This document shows, piece after piece, positions 1 to 8,914 of a stretch of DNA of 64,000 nucleotides; positions within the stretch are counted from its first letter, which is position 1; every line of letters begins with the position of its first letter. The position numbers and the translations under genes are program-made. Location of the stretch: the NCBI RefSeq assembly GCF_026870155.1, contig NZ_CP113975.1, positions 3,782,001-3,846,000 on the forward strand, read 5' to 3'. The DNA comes from Flavobacterium marginilacus. Lineage in GTDB: Bacteria; Bacteroidota; Bacteroidia; Flavobacteriales; Flavobacteriaceae. Below the pieces are notes generated by a model. The model was not told the DNA's origin. It was given only the letters and a program-made list of their open reading frames with translations, and made no database searches.

Positions 1-462
1 GTAATGAGATATACTGATTTGACATACGAACAAGGCGGAAAGCAGGTAAGCAAAGGATATGAATTTGAACTGATTGCAAACCCAATTCCTGGTTTAGACA
101 TTATAGCAGGCTATGGATATAATGACAACCGCATTGTAAAATCCACCACTTTTCAAGGCAATAAAGCAGCCGATGCTCCTGAAAATATGGTAAACTTTTG
201 GGCTTCTTATAAATCGCAGAGTATTTTAAAAGGTTTAGGTATTGGTTTTGGCGCCAATTATGTGGATGAAAGTTTCATGGCAACCAGCAATACCTTTTAC
301 ATTCCGTCATATACCATTTTCAACGGTACCGTTTTTTATGAACAGCCTGCGTGGAGAATCGGAATTAAACTGAATAATCTAACGAATGAAAAATACTGGA
401 GTACTTGGGGAGCACCGCAGGCTCCTACGAACTTTTTAGCAAACTTAACATTCAAGTTTTAA
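1..462 (+). CDS. TonB-dependent receptor, C-terminal fragment (runs in from left edge)
   Basis: The reading frame is open from base 1, so only the last 153 or so residues are present. They show alternating amphipathic beta-strands, the motif LNNLTNEKYWSTWG and a final aromatic residue (ANLTFKF), as in the last strands of siderophore-type TonB-dependent outer-membrane receptors. The LNNL.N..Y pattern recurs in the receptor at 1902-4385, so the two are probably the same receptor class. A strong terminator follows at 479-516. The neighbouring PepSY protein and second receptor point to iron-chelate uptake; the ligand cannot be read from this fragment. Confidence 0.85.
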   Translation, partial: VMRYTDLTYEQGGKQVSKGYEFELIANPIPGLDIIAGYGYNDNRIVKSTTFQGNKAADAPENMVNFWASYKSQSILKGLGIGFGANYVDESFMATSNTFYIPSYTIFNGTVFYEQPAWRIGIKLNNLTNEKYWSTWGAPQAPTNFLANLTFKF

Positions 463-478
463 ACCGATTAAATTTTAT

Positions 479-516
479 AAAACACCTCAATCTATTAAGC
501 TATGAGGTGTTTTTAC
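479..516 (+). terminator. Intrinsic terminator after the first receptor
   Basis: An 11-bp perfect stem (AAAACACCTCA at 479-489 with its complement at 503-513) ends in a T run, 17 bases after the receptor stop codon. Confidence 0.8.
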
Positions 517-547
517 TTTTAAAATAAAAAAGCTATTCATATAAGCA

Positions 548-1693
548 ATGAAAATTAAAAAAACCATAGGAAAAATACATTTATGGCTGGGTCTGGCTTC
601 AGGTCTTATCGTAATTATTTTGGGAATCACAGGCTGTTTGTATGTTTTTGAAGAAGAATTACGGCCTCTTGTTCACAAACATTATCATGTAGATGAAGTA
701 AAAAAAACACCACTGCCCTTCAGTAAACTGTTAGCAATAGCAGAAACCCAATCTGAAAATCCAATTTCCGGATGCAAAATTTATAACAATAAAGACCGCA
801 CCGTTGCTTTTTGGAGTTTTAATAAATTAGAAAATAACAGCATTTGGTACTGGGACGATTACGACAGACTGTACATCTACATAGACCCGTACACAGGAAA
901 GGTTGAAAAGCTAGAAGACTATAATTTTGAGTTTTTTTTCGTGGTTAGAATGCTGCATCAGACTCTTTTTTTAAAACATGACATTGGCGATCCTATCGTA
1001 GGCACAGCAACAATTCTGTTTGTAATTTCACTTATAACAGGCCTTATTCTCTGGTGGCCAAAAAACAAAAGCGCAGCTAAACAGCGTTTTTGGTTTCGAT
1101 GGAAAGATACTACCAAATGGAAACGCAAAAATTATGACCTGCATAATATATTGGGCTATTATATGATGATTTTCGCTTTAATAATTGCGCTTACTGGTTT
1201 GATCTGGGCTTTTGAATGGTATGATTCTGGTCTGCAATGGGCTCTCAACGGAGGCCAAACAATTGAAAAAAGCGAAAAATCAGTATCTGATACTACTCAG
1301 GTTAATTCGAAAAACAGCTTTGATAAAATTTATAATACCACTAAACAGCTGCACCCAAAAGCTGACAATTATATTCTTTTTATACCTAAAGATTCGGCTG
1401 CAGCATTTAATACATTCATTAAATATGAAAACTGCTTTAACAATGCATCAATCGAATACGATCAATATTCTGGAAAAATTCTTAAAACAAATTCATTTGA
1501 TAACAAAAACACAGGGGAAAAATTTCGATCTATCAATTACGATTTACATGTTGGCAGTATATTAGGGCTTCCGGGTAAAGTGCTTGCGTTTTTTGCAAGT
1601 TTCGTTTCGGCTGGCTTACCAATTACCGGTTTTTTAATTTGGTGGGGACGCAATAAGAAAAAGAAAAAAGATCCTGCTGAAACTGGCGAATAA
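548..1693 (+). CDS. PepSY-associated TM helix protein (PiuB-like)
   Basis: A 381-residue inner-membrane protein of the PepSY_TM family, often found beside siderophore receptors and thought to act in reduction or release of iron from chelates. The first membrane helix is at about residues 12-35 (GKIHLWLGLASGLIVII). Further helices lie near 150-175 (ending ITGLILWWP), 200-225 and 350-372 (ITGFLIWWG). A large extracytoplasmic region of PepSY type lies between the first and second helices, with another before the last. Histidines in the HLW, MLHQT, DLHN and DLHVG motifs are typical of the family and could bind haem. It sits between two TonB-dependent receptors on the same strand. The substrate is inferred from context only. 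Confidence 0.85.
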   Translation: MKIKKTIGKIHLWLGLASGLIVIILGITGCLYVFEEELRPLVHKHYHVDEVKKTPLPFSKLLAIAETQSENPISGCKIYNNKDRTVAFWSFNKLENNSIWYWDDYDRLYIYIDPYTGKVEKLEDYNFEFFFVVRMLHQTLFLKHDIGDPIVGTATILFVISLITGLILWWPKNKSAAKQRFWFRWKDTTKWKRKNYDLHNILGYYMMIFALIIALTGLIWAFEWYDSGLQWALNGGQTIEKSEKSVSDTTQVNSKNSFDKIYNTTKQLHPKADNYILFIPKDSAAAFNTFIKYENCFNNASIEYDQYSGKILKTNSFDNKNTGEKFRSINYDLHVGSILGLPGKVLAFFASFVSAGLPITGFLIWWGRNKKKKKDPAETGE

Positions 1694-1812
1694 AAATTGC
1701 AGCAGCAATTAGATCTTAATTCTCCCTCCTGCTGCCAATTATATCTATACCAGTAAACATTAACAGCGATAATTTTATTCAACAAAATTATTCATAATTA
1801 ATCTAAATAACA

Positions 1813-1843
1813 TTTGTTAAAGAATTATTAATTTTTATATTTG
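1813..1843 (+). promoter_or_regulatory. Bacteroidota-type promoter of the second receptor gene
   Basis: A TTTG -33 box (1813-1816) is followed after 19 bases by TATATTTG (1836-1843), matching the TAnnTTTG -7 consensus of Bacteroidota housekeeping sigma. The transcript would start near 1850, about 50 bases before the start codon at 1902. No iron-regulator box was identified by eye. Confidence 0.6.
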
Positions 1844-1901
1844 CTACAAAATAATTTTATTTATTCTAAATAAAAATAAACAACCTATATCTACTTTAAT
1901 C

Positions 1902-4385
1902 ATGAATTATTTAAAATTAAGAATGCCACGATTCTTATATCTAATGAGTTTCTTTTTACTATCAGCAGTAATAGTAAATGCACAGCAAAAAACCGCAGCA
2001 ATAAAAGGAACTGTAAAAAACAGTCAGGGAAAAGCAGCTGAATTTGCAAATGTAGAATTAAAAGGAACCAGCAAAGGCGCAGTAACTGACGAAAGCGGTG
2101 AATACAAAATCGAAAACATTAAACCAGGAAACTATACTATAACCATCTCCGGAATTGGCCTAAAAAAGAAAACACAAGATATCGAAATAACAGCCGGTCA
2201 AAGAAATTATACTTTTGATTTTGAAGTAGAAGAAAATATCGGACAGCTGGATGAAATTGTTGTTTCTGGCTTTCGCGAACGTACCTATAGAAACGAAATG
2301 TCTGTAGCTTCATCTAAATCCAGTATTGCACTAAAAGACCTGCCTCAATCGGTAAGTTATGTTACCAAAGAACTAATTATAGACAGACAGGCTTTTCGTG
2401 TCAATGATGTGCTTAAAAATATCAGCGGTGTGAGTCTTAATAACTTTGAAAACCGCTTTTCAATCAGAGGAATTTCGGGCAACAGCTATCAGTTCATTAA
2501 TGGATTAAGAGTAAGCGGAAGATCTTTTAATTCATTAAACTTAAACAATTTAGAAAGAGTTGAAGTCATGAAAGGTCCCGCATCTGCTTTATACGGAAAT
2601 ACTGAACCCGGCGGATCTATAAATAATGTAACCAAAAAAGCACTGTCCGTAAATCGAAATGCAGCCAATGTTAGTGTCGGAAGTTTTCAGACCATACGGG
2701 CAACAACCGATTTAACCGGACCTTTGAACGAATCCAAAAGTATACTGTACCGTATGAATGTAGCGTATCAAAACACGGCAACCTTCAGGGATTTACAGGA
2801 AAGAGAAGATGTTTCAATCGCACCGACCATCGCTTTTGTCCCAAGCGAAAAGACCAGAATTGATGTCGATTTTGTTTACAGCATCATAAAAGGAAGAACC
2901 GAAAGAGGACAGCCTTTATACGGCCCTTCAACAGATGGAGCGAGCCGTTTATTCACCACTCCTATTTCGCAGAGTATGTCCAGAGCGAGCGATTATTTAA
3001 AAGAAAAGACCTTTTATTTATCGGCAATTATGAACCATAAATTCAGCAGCAAGCTTTCATTGAATGTGTCTTATTTAAAGTATAAATTCTTTGAAGACAT
3101 GGTTGAACACAGAGGCGGTAACGCTTATGCAGTTGATGGTGCAGGAAAAGAAATTCCTTCGCTCTTATTGCAAAGTACAACCGAACGCATGCGTAACCGT
3201 TATGACGATAATCTTACCGCTTACCTAAATTATGATATCAGTACTGGAAAAATAGAACACAAATTAGTTTTAGGAGCTGATTATATTCAAAGTTTAGTAC
3301 CCGTTGGCGGTACAAACGGTGTAGCATCAGGCTATAGAAACGCTGCCAATAACGGCTCAATAGCAACTTACAATCCTGCCAAAAAGAATTTGTATCTGCT
3401 GGACGCTAATGGAAACCCAGTTCCGAATGTTCCTTTTTATAATTTAGCAAATCCAGATTATTCAGCTGCCAATACTGATAATTATTTCACAACCAGAACC
3501 ACAACGGCTCCTACAAAATACTTTTCACAGAGTATCTACATTCAAGATCAGATGAAGTGGAACAAACTGCAGCTTTTGTTAGGTTTAAGACAAGAATTTT
3601 ATACGGATTTTACTAATTACACCAAAAGCAATGAAGCCAAAGTGAAACAGGATGCTTTGATTCCTAGAGCTGGATTAGTGTATAGTGTAATTCCGCAGAT
3701 CAATATTTACGGAACCTATGTAGAAGGGTTTCAGCCACAAAGCGCAGGAACTATTGGTGCACCTGAAATTTACGGTGGCCCATTTGACCCGCTTACCAGT
3801 AAAATGTTCGAATTTGGAGCAAAAAGCGATTGGTTTGACAAAAAATTAGGAGCGAGTATCGCTGTTTACAAGATCAATCAAAACAATATTTTGGTCAATG
3901 CCAATGATCCGACAAACACACAATTATTAGAACAAAGAGGTCAGGAAACATCCAAAGGTATTGAAGTTGATATCACTGGAAATATTTTGCCTAATCTATC
4001 CATAAATGCAAATTATGCTTACAATGATGCACGAATCACCAAAACTGCTGTTCCCGCCGATGTAGACAGATGGAAAGAAGCGGCACCGCATCATCAAGGA
4101 GGTTTTTGGGCAAAATACACCATTCTAAAAGGAAGTATCAAAGGATTCGGAGTTGGTTTAGGTTCGAATTTTGCATCAAAACAAAGCACCCGACTGGCTT
4201 ATTTTATTCTGCCGGGTTATTCACTGATAGATGCAGCATTGTATTATCAAATAAAGCAGCTGAAATTTTCCTTAAATCTGAACAATCTCCAAAACAAAGA
4301 GTATGTGGTATCACAAGCCAATGCCAATATGGTTGGACCTGGTGCGCCTAGAAACTTTATGTTTAATCTTGGATATATGTTCTAA
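1902..4385 (+). CDS. TonB-dependent siderophore receptor with carboxypeptidase-like N-terminal domain
   Basis: An 827-residue outer-membrane receptor. A signal peptide ends near residue 28 (VNAQ). A CarboxypepD_reg-like domain (about 32-105, [20 protein letters not shown]) precedes the plug, which begins after the TonB-box-like LDEIVVSGF and contains [14 protein letters not shown] and [19 protein letters not shown], hallmarks of FhuE/FpvA-type siderophore receptors. The barrel ends in an aromatic residue (FNLGYMF). It imports ferric siderophores or similar chelates with TonB-ExbB-ExbD energy. It has its own promoter at 1813-1843. The exact ligand is not predictable. Confidence 0.92.
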   Translation: MNYLKLRMPRFLYLMSFFLLSAVIVNAQQKTAAIKGTVKNSQGKAAEFANVELKGTSKGAVTDESGEYKIENIKPGNYTITISGIGLKKKTQDIEITAGQRNYTFDFEVEENIGQLDEIVVSGFRERTYRNEMSVASSKSSIALKDLPQSVSYVTKELIIDRQAFRVNDVLKNISGVSLNNFENRFSIRGISGNSYQFINGLRVSGRSFNSLNLNNLERVEVMKGPASALYGNTEPGGSINNVTKKALSVNRNAANVSVGSFQTIRATTDLTGPLNESKSILYRMNVAYQNTATFRDLQEREDVSIAPTIAFVPSEKTRIDVDFVYSIIKGRTERGQPLYGPSTDGASRLFTTPISQSMSRASDYLKEKTFYLSAIMNHKFSSKLSLNVSYLKYKFFEDMVEHRGGNAYAVDGAGKEIPSLLLQSTTERMRNRYDDNLTAYLNYDISTGKIEHKLVLGADYIQSLVPVGGTNGVASGYRNAANNGSIATYNPAKKNLYLLDANGNPVPNVPFYNLANPDYSAANTDNYFTTRTTTAPTKYFSQSIYIQDQMKWNKLQLLLGLRQEFYTDFTNYTKSNEAKVKQDALIPRAGLVYSVIPQINIYGTYVEGFQPQSAGTIGAPEIYGGPFDPLTSKMFEFGAKSDWFDKKLGASIAVYKINQNNILVNANDPTNTQLLEQRGQETSKGIEVDITGNILPNLSINANYAYNDARITKTAVPADVDRWKEAAPHHQGGFWAKYTILKGSIKGFGVGLGSNFASKQSTRLAYFILPGYSLIDAALYYQIKQLKFSLNLNNLQNKEYVVSQANANMVGPGAPRNFMFNLGYMF

Positions 4386-4711
4386 GAGTATTGGGATATA
4401 AAACAAAAAATTTAAGTCAATATGACTATCCGTAACTAATACCAAACAGATCGAATTAGCTACAGATTTCAAGAAAGAGGTGTTACTTTGACAAAGAGTT
4501 GCTAATTTGTGAGGGGTGTGAATCCTATGTTTAAAATGGTGTATTTATCCCCTCACAGATTTTTGGCAGAAATGTAAAAAGAACTCTGGCAGGAGACCCT
4601 TTGAGACAATTAATGATGAAATATATTGTTATCTCGTATAGAATAGTTTTGCAAAGATATTACATTTCCTCGCATTTTTAAAAAAACAGATTTATGAAAA
4701 ATTTTAAATAA
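4386..4711 (+). other. Gene-free stretch with one repeat arm and a hairpin, leading into an IS110 remnant
   Basis: No credible ORF is present. A 49-bp sequence at 4420-4468 recurs in inverted orientation at 61101-61149 (46 of 49 identical). A hairpin with a 13-bp arm (AATTTGTGAGGGG at 4504-4516, partner at 4549-4561, one mismatch) follows. The remaining bases up to the transposase start at 4712 occupy the position where IS110-family elements encode their non-coding bridge RNA; whether this stretch is such an RNA is unproven. Confidence 0.45.
4420..4468 (+). repeat. 49-bp dispersed repeat, copy 1
   Basis: It matches the reverse complement of 61101-61149 at 46 of 49 positions. It starts 35 bases after a receptor stop codon. 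The second copy is the right arm of a longer palindromic element immediately after a different gene. Confidence 0.8.
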
Positions 4712-4891
4712 ATGCAAGTTTTCAATACAAATGCGGCAGGAATTGATATTGGTTCCCGATCTCATTTTATTGCAGTTGGACAAGAAGCAAATCAAATTAA
4801 AGAGTTCAATGTTTATCAATCCGGACTAATTGAATTAGTTATTTTTCTTAATAACCTGAACTCGATTAATAAAATACAGCCAATTGGTTAG
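4712..4891 (+). pseudogene. IS110-family transposase, N-terminal remnant
   Basis: This short frame begins MQVFNTNAAGIDIGSRSHF and continues IAVGQEANQIKEFNVY. That is the N-terminus of IS110-family DEDD transposases, with the first catalytic Asp in GIDIGS. After about 45 codons the frame enters the inverted repeat of an IS982-derived element (starting at 4847) and stops at 4891. The rest of the transposase, including the C-terminal Transposase_20 domain, is absent from the window. The gene is dead. Confidence 0.8.
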
Positions 4892-5264
4892 TTTTAACCG
4901 TTTCGTATTTCAAAGAAGGTTTTTTAGGCAGAAAATTATAAGCAATTATTCCAGCGATAAGATTTGACAAAAAGTTGGTAAATGAGCGATGTCTAGAGTG
5001 TTCAACTTGGCAAATATTTTTAAGTTCATCGTTAACCGTTTCTATTATTGAGCGTTTACGGAGTAAAATTTTATCACTCATTTCCATCAAACTATTTTTC
5101 ATATTATTTCGAATACTTGTAATTAATATCTGCAATTTTATAGAAACAAATCATAAGGTAGAGTTTAGTTAAATATTTAATTGTCAGAAATTTAAATATA
5201 CTAGATTTTGCCTTTTTGTTCAATGTTTTTACCCTAAATTATTAATCGAGTTCAGGTTATTAAG
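4847..5264 (-). mobile_element. 418-bp IS982-derived non-autonomous element with perfect 24-bp terminal inverted repeats
   Basis: The ends at 4847-4870 and 5241-5264 are perfect 24-bp inverted repeats (outer end CTTAATAACCTGAACTCGAT). Between them lies only the 3' part of an IS982-family transposase on the minus strand, whose stop codon falls inside the left repeat, as expected of an IS end. About two thirds of a normal IS982 gene is missing, so the element is an internally deleted, MITE-like derivative. It lies inside the IS110 remnant. I could not identify a clear target-site duplication. Confidence 0.8.
4866..5135 (-). pseudogene. IS982-family transposase, C-terminal remnant
   Basis: The minus-strand frame contains [35 protein letters not shown] and [11 protein letters not shown], the conserved C-terminal block of IS982-family transposases; the Glu in IIETVND belongs to the DDE triad. 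About 89 codons remain compared with roughly 290 in an intact gene. An in-frame stop lies only a few codons upstream, so no functional protein is expected. Its stop codon lies in the terminal inverted repeat. Confidence 0.85.
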
Positions 5265-5330
5265 TCCTTGAAATCATTTTAATTTCTAACATTTATTTTT
5301 AAAGATTAGTTTTTAACTTTGAAAAAAAAA

Positions 5331-5984
5331 ATGCTTTCTGCTTTCAAGATTATAATGGAGAAAAAAATCAAAAATCCAGATTGGGGATATTTAAACAGAT
5401 TCAAAGATGAAAATGCCCAGATTATAGCTTCGTGTGTCAAAGAAAAAAGAATAGTATTTTTTGGTGATTCTATTACAGCAGGCTGGGAAATCCATGATCA
5501 AGAATTCTTTATCAACAAAAATTATATTAATAGAGGCATAAATGGTCAGACAACGCCACAAATGTTATTGCGTTTCAGACCCGATGTAATCGAACTGAAA
5601 CCTGAAAAAGTCATTATTTTGGCTGGCACCAATGATATTGCAGGAAATACTGGGCTGACAACTCTTGAAATTATTTTAGGGAATCTTATATCGATGTGTG
5701 AGTTAGCCAAAGTAAATAACATTAAACCCGTTTTATGCTCCCTCCTGCCCGCTTTGGATTATCCTTGGCGAAAAGGAATACAGCCCGCTAAAAAAATTGT
5801 AAAACTAAACTCTATGATTCAGCATTATACTGCAATAAATGATATTCTGTACGTAGATTATTATTCGATCATGGTGAACGATCAAAAGGGATTGCAATCG
5901 ATTTATTCCGAAGATGGTGTTCATCCAAACAAAAAAGGATATTTTATTATGAAATCTATATTGGAATCTAAAATTTTAATGTGA
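5331..5984 (+). CDS. SGNH/GDSL-type lipase or esterase
   Basis: A hydrolase of about 217 residues with the SGNH blocks in order: block I FFGDSITAGW (nucleophile Ser), block II RGINGQTTPQM (Gly), block III ILAGTNDIAG (Asn), and block V DGVHPNKKGY (Asp-x-x-His). It resembles platelet-activating-factor acetylhydrolase-like esterases. No signal peptide is visible from the ATG at 5331, from an in-frame TTG at 5319, or from the ATG at 5355. The start is uncertain because insertion-sequence debris lies directly upstream, so an N-terminal export signal may have been lost. The substrate is unknown. Confidence 0.8.
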   Translation: MLSAFKIIMEKKIKNPDWGYLNRFKDENAQIIASCVKEKRIVFFGDSITAGWEIHDQEFFINKNYINRGINGQTTPQMLLRFRPDVIELKPEKVIILAGTNDIAGNTGLTTLEIILGNLISMCELAKVNNIKPVLCSLLPALDYPWRKGIQPAKKIVKLNSMIQHYTAINDILYVDYYSIMVNDQKGLQSIYSEDGVHPNKKGYFIMKSILESKILM

Positions 5985-6125
5985 TATAATTTCCAAAAAG
6001 AAACGATTCTGTTATATCTCGCAAAACGGTGATGCTTCAACCAATTCTTTGAGTAATCGTTGTTATTTTCTCTAAAAAACACCTTACTTTTATGCCTTCA
6101 TAAATAACAATACAATTTCATAATC

Positions 6126-6917
6126 ATGACCAAAGATCTGATTGTTCAAAATATTAGTGCTTTAAAAAGTAATTTTACTATAAATTACAGCATAAAGACG
6201 AAGACTGAAGCGTTTACCGAAAAATTATTTTACACCTTATTTGATTCGAATGCGCCATTAAATGAAAGCATTGATGAATTAGAAAAACAATTCAAAGAAA
6301 TAGCTTCTTTGGCCTGCAAAAAGCCCCAAGACTGCTGCGACAATGCATGGGTTAGCTTTTTAGATAAACTTCCAGTTGTATTAGAAAACCTAAATAAAGA
6401 CGCCTCTTACATCTTAGAAAATGACCCAGCTTCCAATGGAATTGAAGAAATTTACCTTGCCTATCCAGGATTTTATGCGATTGCTATTTATAGATTGAGC
6501 CATGAGCTGTACTTGCTTGACTTGATGCTTTTTTCAAGATTGATGAGCGAATATGCCCATCGAATTACTGGAACAGATATCCATGCAGGTGCCGACATCG
6601 CTTCACCTTTCTTCATCGATCATGCCACCGGAATTGTAATTGGTGAAACTGCCGTTATCGAGAAAAATGTAAAAATATATCAGGGAGTTACTTTGGGAGC
6701 ATTAAGCGTGAGCAAGGAAATGAAAAATTCCAAAAGACATCCTACTGTAGAAAAAAATGTATGCATTTATGCCAATGCAACTATTTTGGGAGGCAATACC
6801 GTTATAGGCAAAAATAGTATCGTTGGTGGAAATTCATGGGTAACCAAATCAATTCCGCATGATTCAATCGTATTGAACACCACCACAACTGAAGTCAAAA
6901 TAAAAGAAAAAAAGTAA
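6126..6917 (+). CDS. cysE: Serine O-acetyltransferase
   Basis: A 263-residue enzyme that acetylates L-serine with acetyl-CoA, the first step of cysteine synthesis. After an alpha-helical N-terminal half comes a left-handed beta-helix of hexapeptide repeats: GTDIHAGADIASPFFIDHAT, GIVIGETAVIEKNVKIYQGV and TILGGNTVIGKNSIVGGNS. The DHATGIVIGE segment carries the catalytic His typical of the family. It is separated by one base from cysM, so the two form a cysteine-biosynthesis operon. Confidence 0.92.
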   Translation: MTKDLIVQNISALKSNFTINYSIKTKTEAFTEKLFYTLFDSNAPLNESIDELEKQFKEIASLACKKPQDCCDNAWVSFLDKLPVVLENLNKDASYILENDPASNGIEEIYLAYPGFYAIAIYRLSHELYLLDLMLFSRLMSEYAHRITGTDIHAGADIASPFFIDHATGIVIGETAVIEKNVKIYQGVTLGALSVSKEMKNSKRHPTVEKNVCIYANATILGGNTVIGKNSIVGGNSWVTKSIPHDSIVLNTTTTEVKIKEKK

Positions 6918-6918
6918 A

Positions 6919-7806
6919 ATGAATACTTATAAATTAACAGAATTAATCGGTAATACTCCATTAGTTGAAACCGTCAATCTGGTAGCAAATAAAAACGTAA
7001 AACTGTTATTAAAATTGGAAGGGAACAATCCTGGAGGGAGCGTAAAAGACCGCGCTGCCTACAACATGATTGCTTCTGCCATCGAAAGAGGCGAGATCAA
7101 AAAAGGCGACAAATTAATTGAAGCAACCAGCGGAAATACTGGAATTGCTTTAGCTATGATAGCCCAATTATTTAATATCGAAATCGAGTTGGTATTGCCC
7201 GAAGATTCTACTATCGAACGCACACAAACCATGCAGGCCTATGGCGCAACAGTTATTCAGACTCCGGCTAGCGAAGGAATCATTGGTTCAAGAGATTATG
7301 CCGACAAAAAAGTTGCCGAAGGAGGCTATGTCATGCTGAATCAGTTTGCCAATGACGACAACTGGAAAGCACACTACAAAACTACCGGACCCGAAATATG
7401 GAATGATACAGATGGAACTGTAACACATTTTGTATCTGCAATGGGAACTACCGGAACAATTATAGGAACCTCAACTTATCTGAAAGAGAAAAACCCAAAT
7501 ATCCAGATCATTGGCGCACAGCCCAGCGATGGATCACAAATTCCAGGTATTAGAAAGTGGCCACAGGAATATCTGCCAAAAATTTATGATGGGTCAAAAG
7601 TGGATATAACTATTGATATCAGCGAAGAAGAAGCCCGAATAATGACCAAAAGATTAGCCAGAGAAGAAGGTGTTTTTGCAGGAATGAGCAGCGGTGGTTC
7701 TGTTGCTGTGGCCGTAAAAATTGCCAATCAATTAGAATCTGGAGTTGTAGTTGCCATTATCTGTGATCGTGGCGACCGCTATTTATCTTCTGATTTATTT
7801 GACTAA
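6919..7806 (+). CDS. cysM: Cysteine synthase B (O-acetylserine sulfhydrylase)
   Basis: A 295-residue PLP enzyme that forms cysteine from O-acetylserine and sulfide. The PLP lysine is Lys43 in NPGGSVKDRA. The substrate loop is EATSGNTG (about 69-76). The C-terminal GMSSGGSVAVAV binds the PLP phosphate. Its length of about 295 residues and the MQAYGATVIQTPASEG segment fit CysM better than CysK. It directly follows cysE with a one-base gap. Confidence 0.92.
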   Translation: MNTYKLTELIGNTPLVETVNLVANKNVKLLLKLEGNNPGGSVKDRAAYNMIASAIERGEIKKGDKLIEATSGNTGIALAMIAQLFNIEIELVLPEDSTIERTQTMQAYGATVIQTPASEGIIGSRDYADKKVAEGGYVMLNQFANDDNWKAHYKTTGPEIWNDTDGTVTHFVSAMGTTGTIIGTSTYLKEKNPNIQIIGAQPSDGSQIPGIRKWPQEYLPKIYDGSKVDITIDISEEEARIMTKRLAREEGVFAGMSSGGSVAVAVKIANQLESGVVVAIICDRGDRYLSSDLFD

Positions 7807-7812
7807 AAAAAG

Positions 7813-7910
7813 TCTCTAAGCTTCTAAGTTACTGAGTTACTAAGACAAAAGCTAAAAAAACAACATTTAAAAACTCAGAAACTTAGTATCTCAGCAACTT
7901 AGAAACTTAT
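7813..7910. repeat. 8-nt phased inverted array (CTAAG/CTGAG units)
   Basis: Left half: consecutive 8-base units CTTCTAAG, TTACTGAG, TTACTAAG. Right half: AAACTCAG, AAACTTAG, TATCTCAG, CAACTTAG, the inverted form. The halves can fold into a long imperfect hairpin between cysM and the aldo/keto reductase gene. The same architecture recurs at 38888-38960. Confidence 0.7.
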
Positions 7911-7915
7911 AAAAT

Positions 7916-8902
7916 ATGAATTATCGCAAACTAGGAAAAACCAATTTTAATATTTCAGAAATAGCATTGGGTACTTGGCAGGTGGGCGGAAAATGGGGTT
8001 CGCCATTTAATGACAAAACCGCCGATGAATTAATCAATACCGCAATTGACAAAGGCGTAAATTTTATTGATACTGCCGATGTTTACGAAAACGGCCTGAG
8101 TGAAACTGCAGTGGGCAGAGTCGTTCGCTCCCGCTCTGAACGCATTTATGTGGCTACAAAATGCGGGCGTCATATCAATCCGCATGTAAATGAAGGCTAT
8201 CAGCCAAAAGTACTGCAGCAATATGTGGAAGACAGCTTGAAAAGAATGGGATTGGAAACAATCGATCTTATTCAGCTGCACTGTCCGCCGACACAGGTGT
8301 TTTACCGCCCTGAAATCTTTGAAATGTTTGACCGTCTGAAAGAGCAGGGAAAAATTCAAAATCTGGGTGTCAGTGTAGAAAAAGTAGAAGAAGCCTTAAA
8401 AGCTATCGAATTTTCTAACGTAACTACTGTTCAGATTATCTTCAATCTTTTCCGTCAGCGTCCATCGGAATTATTTTTTAAAGAAGCCAAAAGAAAAGAC
8501 ATCGGAATTATTGCAAGAGTACCGCTTGCGAGTGGTTTATTAACGGGATTATATGATTCTAAAACTTCATTTGGAGAACAGGATCACAGGAATTTTAACC
8601 GTGACGGAGCTGCTTTTGACAAAGGAGAAACATTTTCAGGTATTAATTATGAATTGGGTTTACAGGCTGTTGATGCTCTAAAAGCTCTTTTCCCAGGGAC
8701 GTCTAATTTAGCACCTATTGCCCTGCAATGGATTTTAAGTTTTAACGAAATCAGCTGTATTATTCCGGGCGCATCAAAGGAAAGTCATGTTTTATCTAAT
8801 CTTTCTGTATACGACATGCCCGAACTGACTCCTGAAAAAATCAGTGCGATGAACGCCATTTATGAGCAGTACATCAAACCGCAGGTACATCAGCTTTGGT
8901 AA
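7916..8902 (+). CDS. Aldo/keto reductase
   Basis: A 328-residue NADPH-dependent oxidoreductase of the AKR superfamily. The catalytic tetrad can be placed at Asp52 and Tyr57 (FIDTADVYENG), Lys82 (ATKCG) and His122 (IDLIQLHCPP). A C-terminal cofactor segment reads CIIPGASKESHV. It starts at the ATG just after the phased repeat and is probably monocistronic or shares a transcript with the small membrane protein 12 bases downstream. The physiological substrate cannot be inferred. Confidence 0.9.
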   Translation: MNYRKLGKTNFNISEIALGTWQVGGKWGSPFNDKTADELINTAIDKGVNFIDTADVYENGLSETAVGRVVRSRSERIYVATKCGRHINPHVNEGYQPKVLQQYVEDSLKRMGLETIDLIQLHCPPTQVFYRPEIFEMFDRLKEQGKIQNLGVSVEKVEEALKAIEFSNVTTVQIIFNLFRQRPSELFFKEAKRKDIGIIARVPLASGLLTGLYDSKTSFGEQDHRNFNRDGAAFDKGETFSGINYELGLQAVDALKALFPGTSNLAPIALQWILSFNEISCIIPGASKESHVLSNLSVYDMPELTPEKISAMNAIYEQYIKPQVHQLW

Positions 8903-8914
8903 AAGAAAATGTAA

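Noticed and set aside
1212..1565. Open frame of 117 codons inside the PepSY gene
   Set aside because: It overlaps a convincing gene in another frame and shows no domain or start signal; it is a coding shadow.
4070..4351. 93-codon frame inside the second TonB receptor
   Set aside because: The receptor frame is continuous and conserved to its terminal Phe; this frame has biased residues typical of a shadow.
7807..7915. CRISPR-like array because of regularly spaced short units
   Set aside because: Units are 8 bases with no spacers and form an inverted pair; there are no cas genes nearby.
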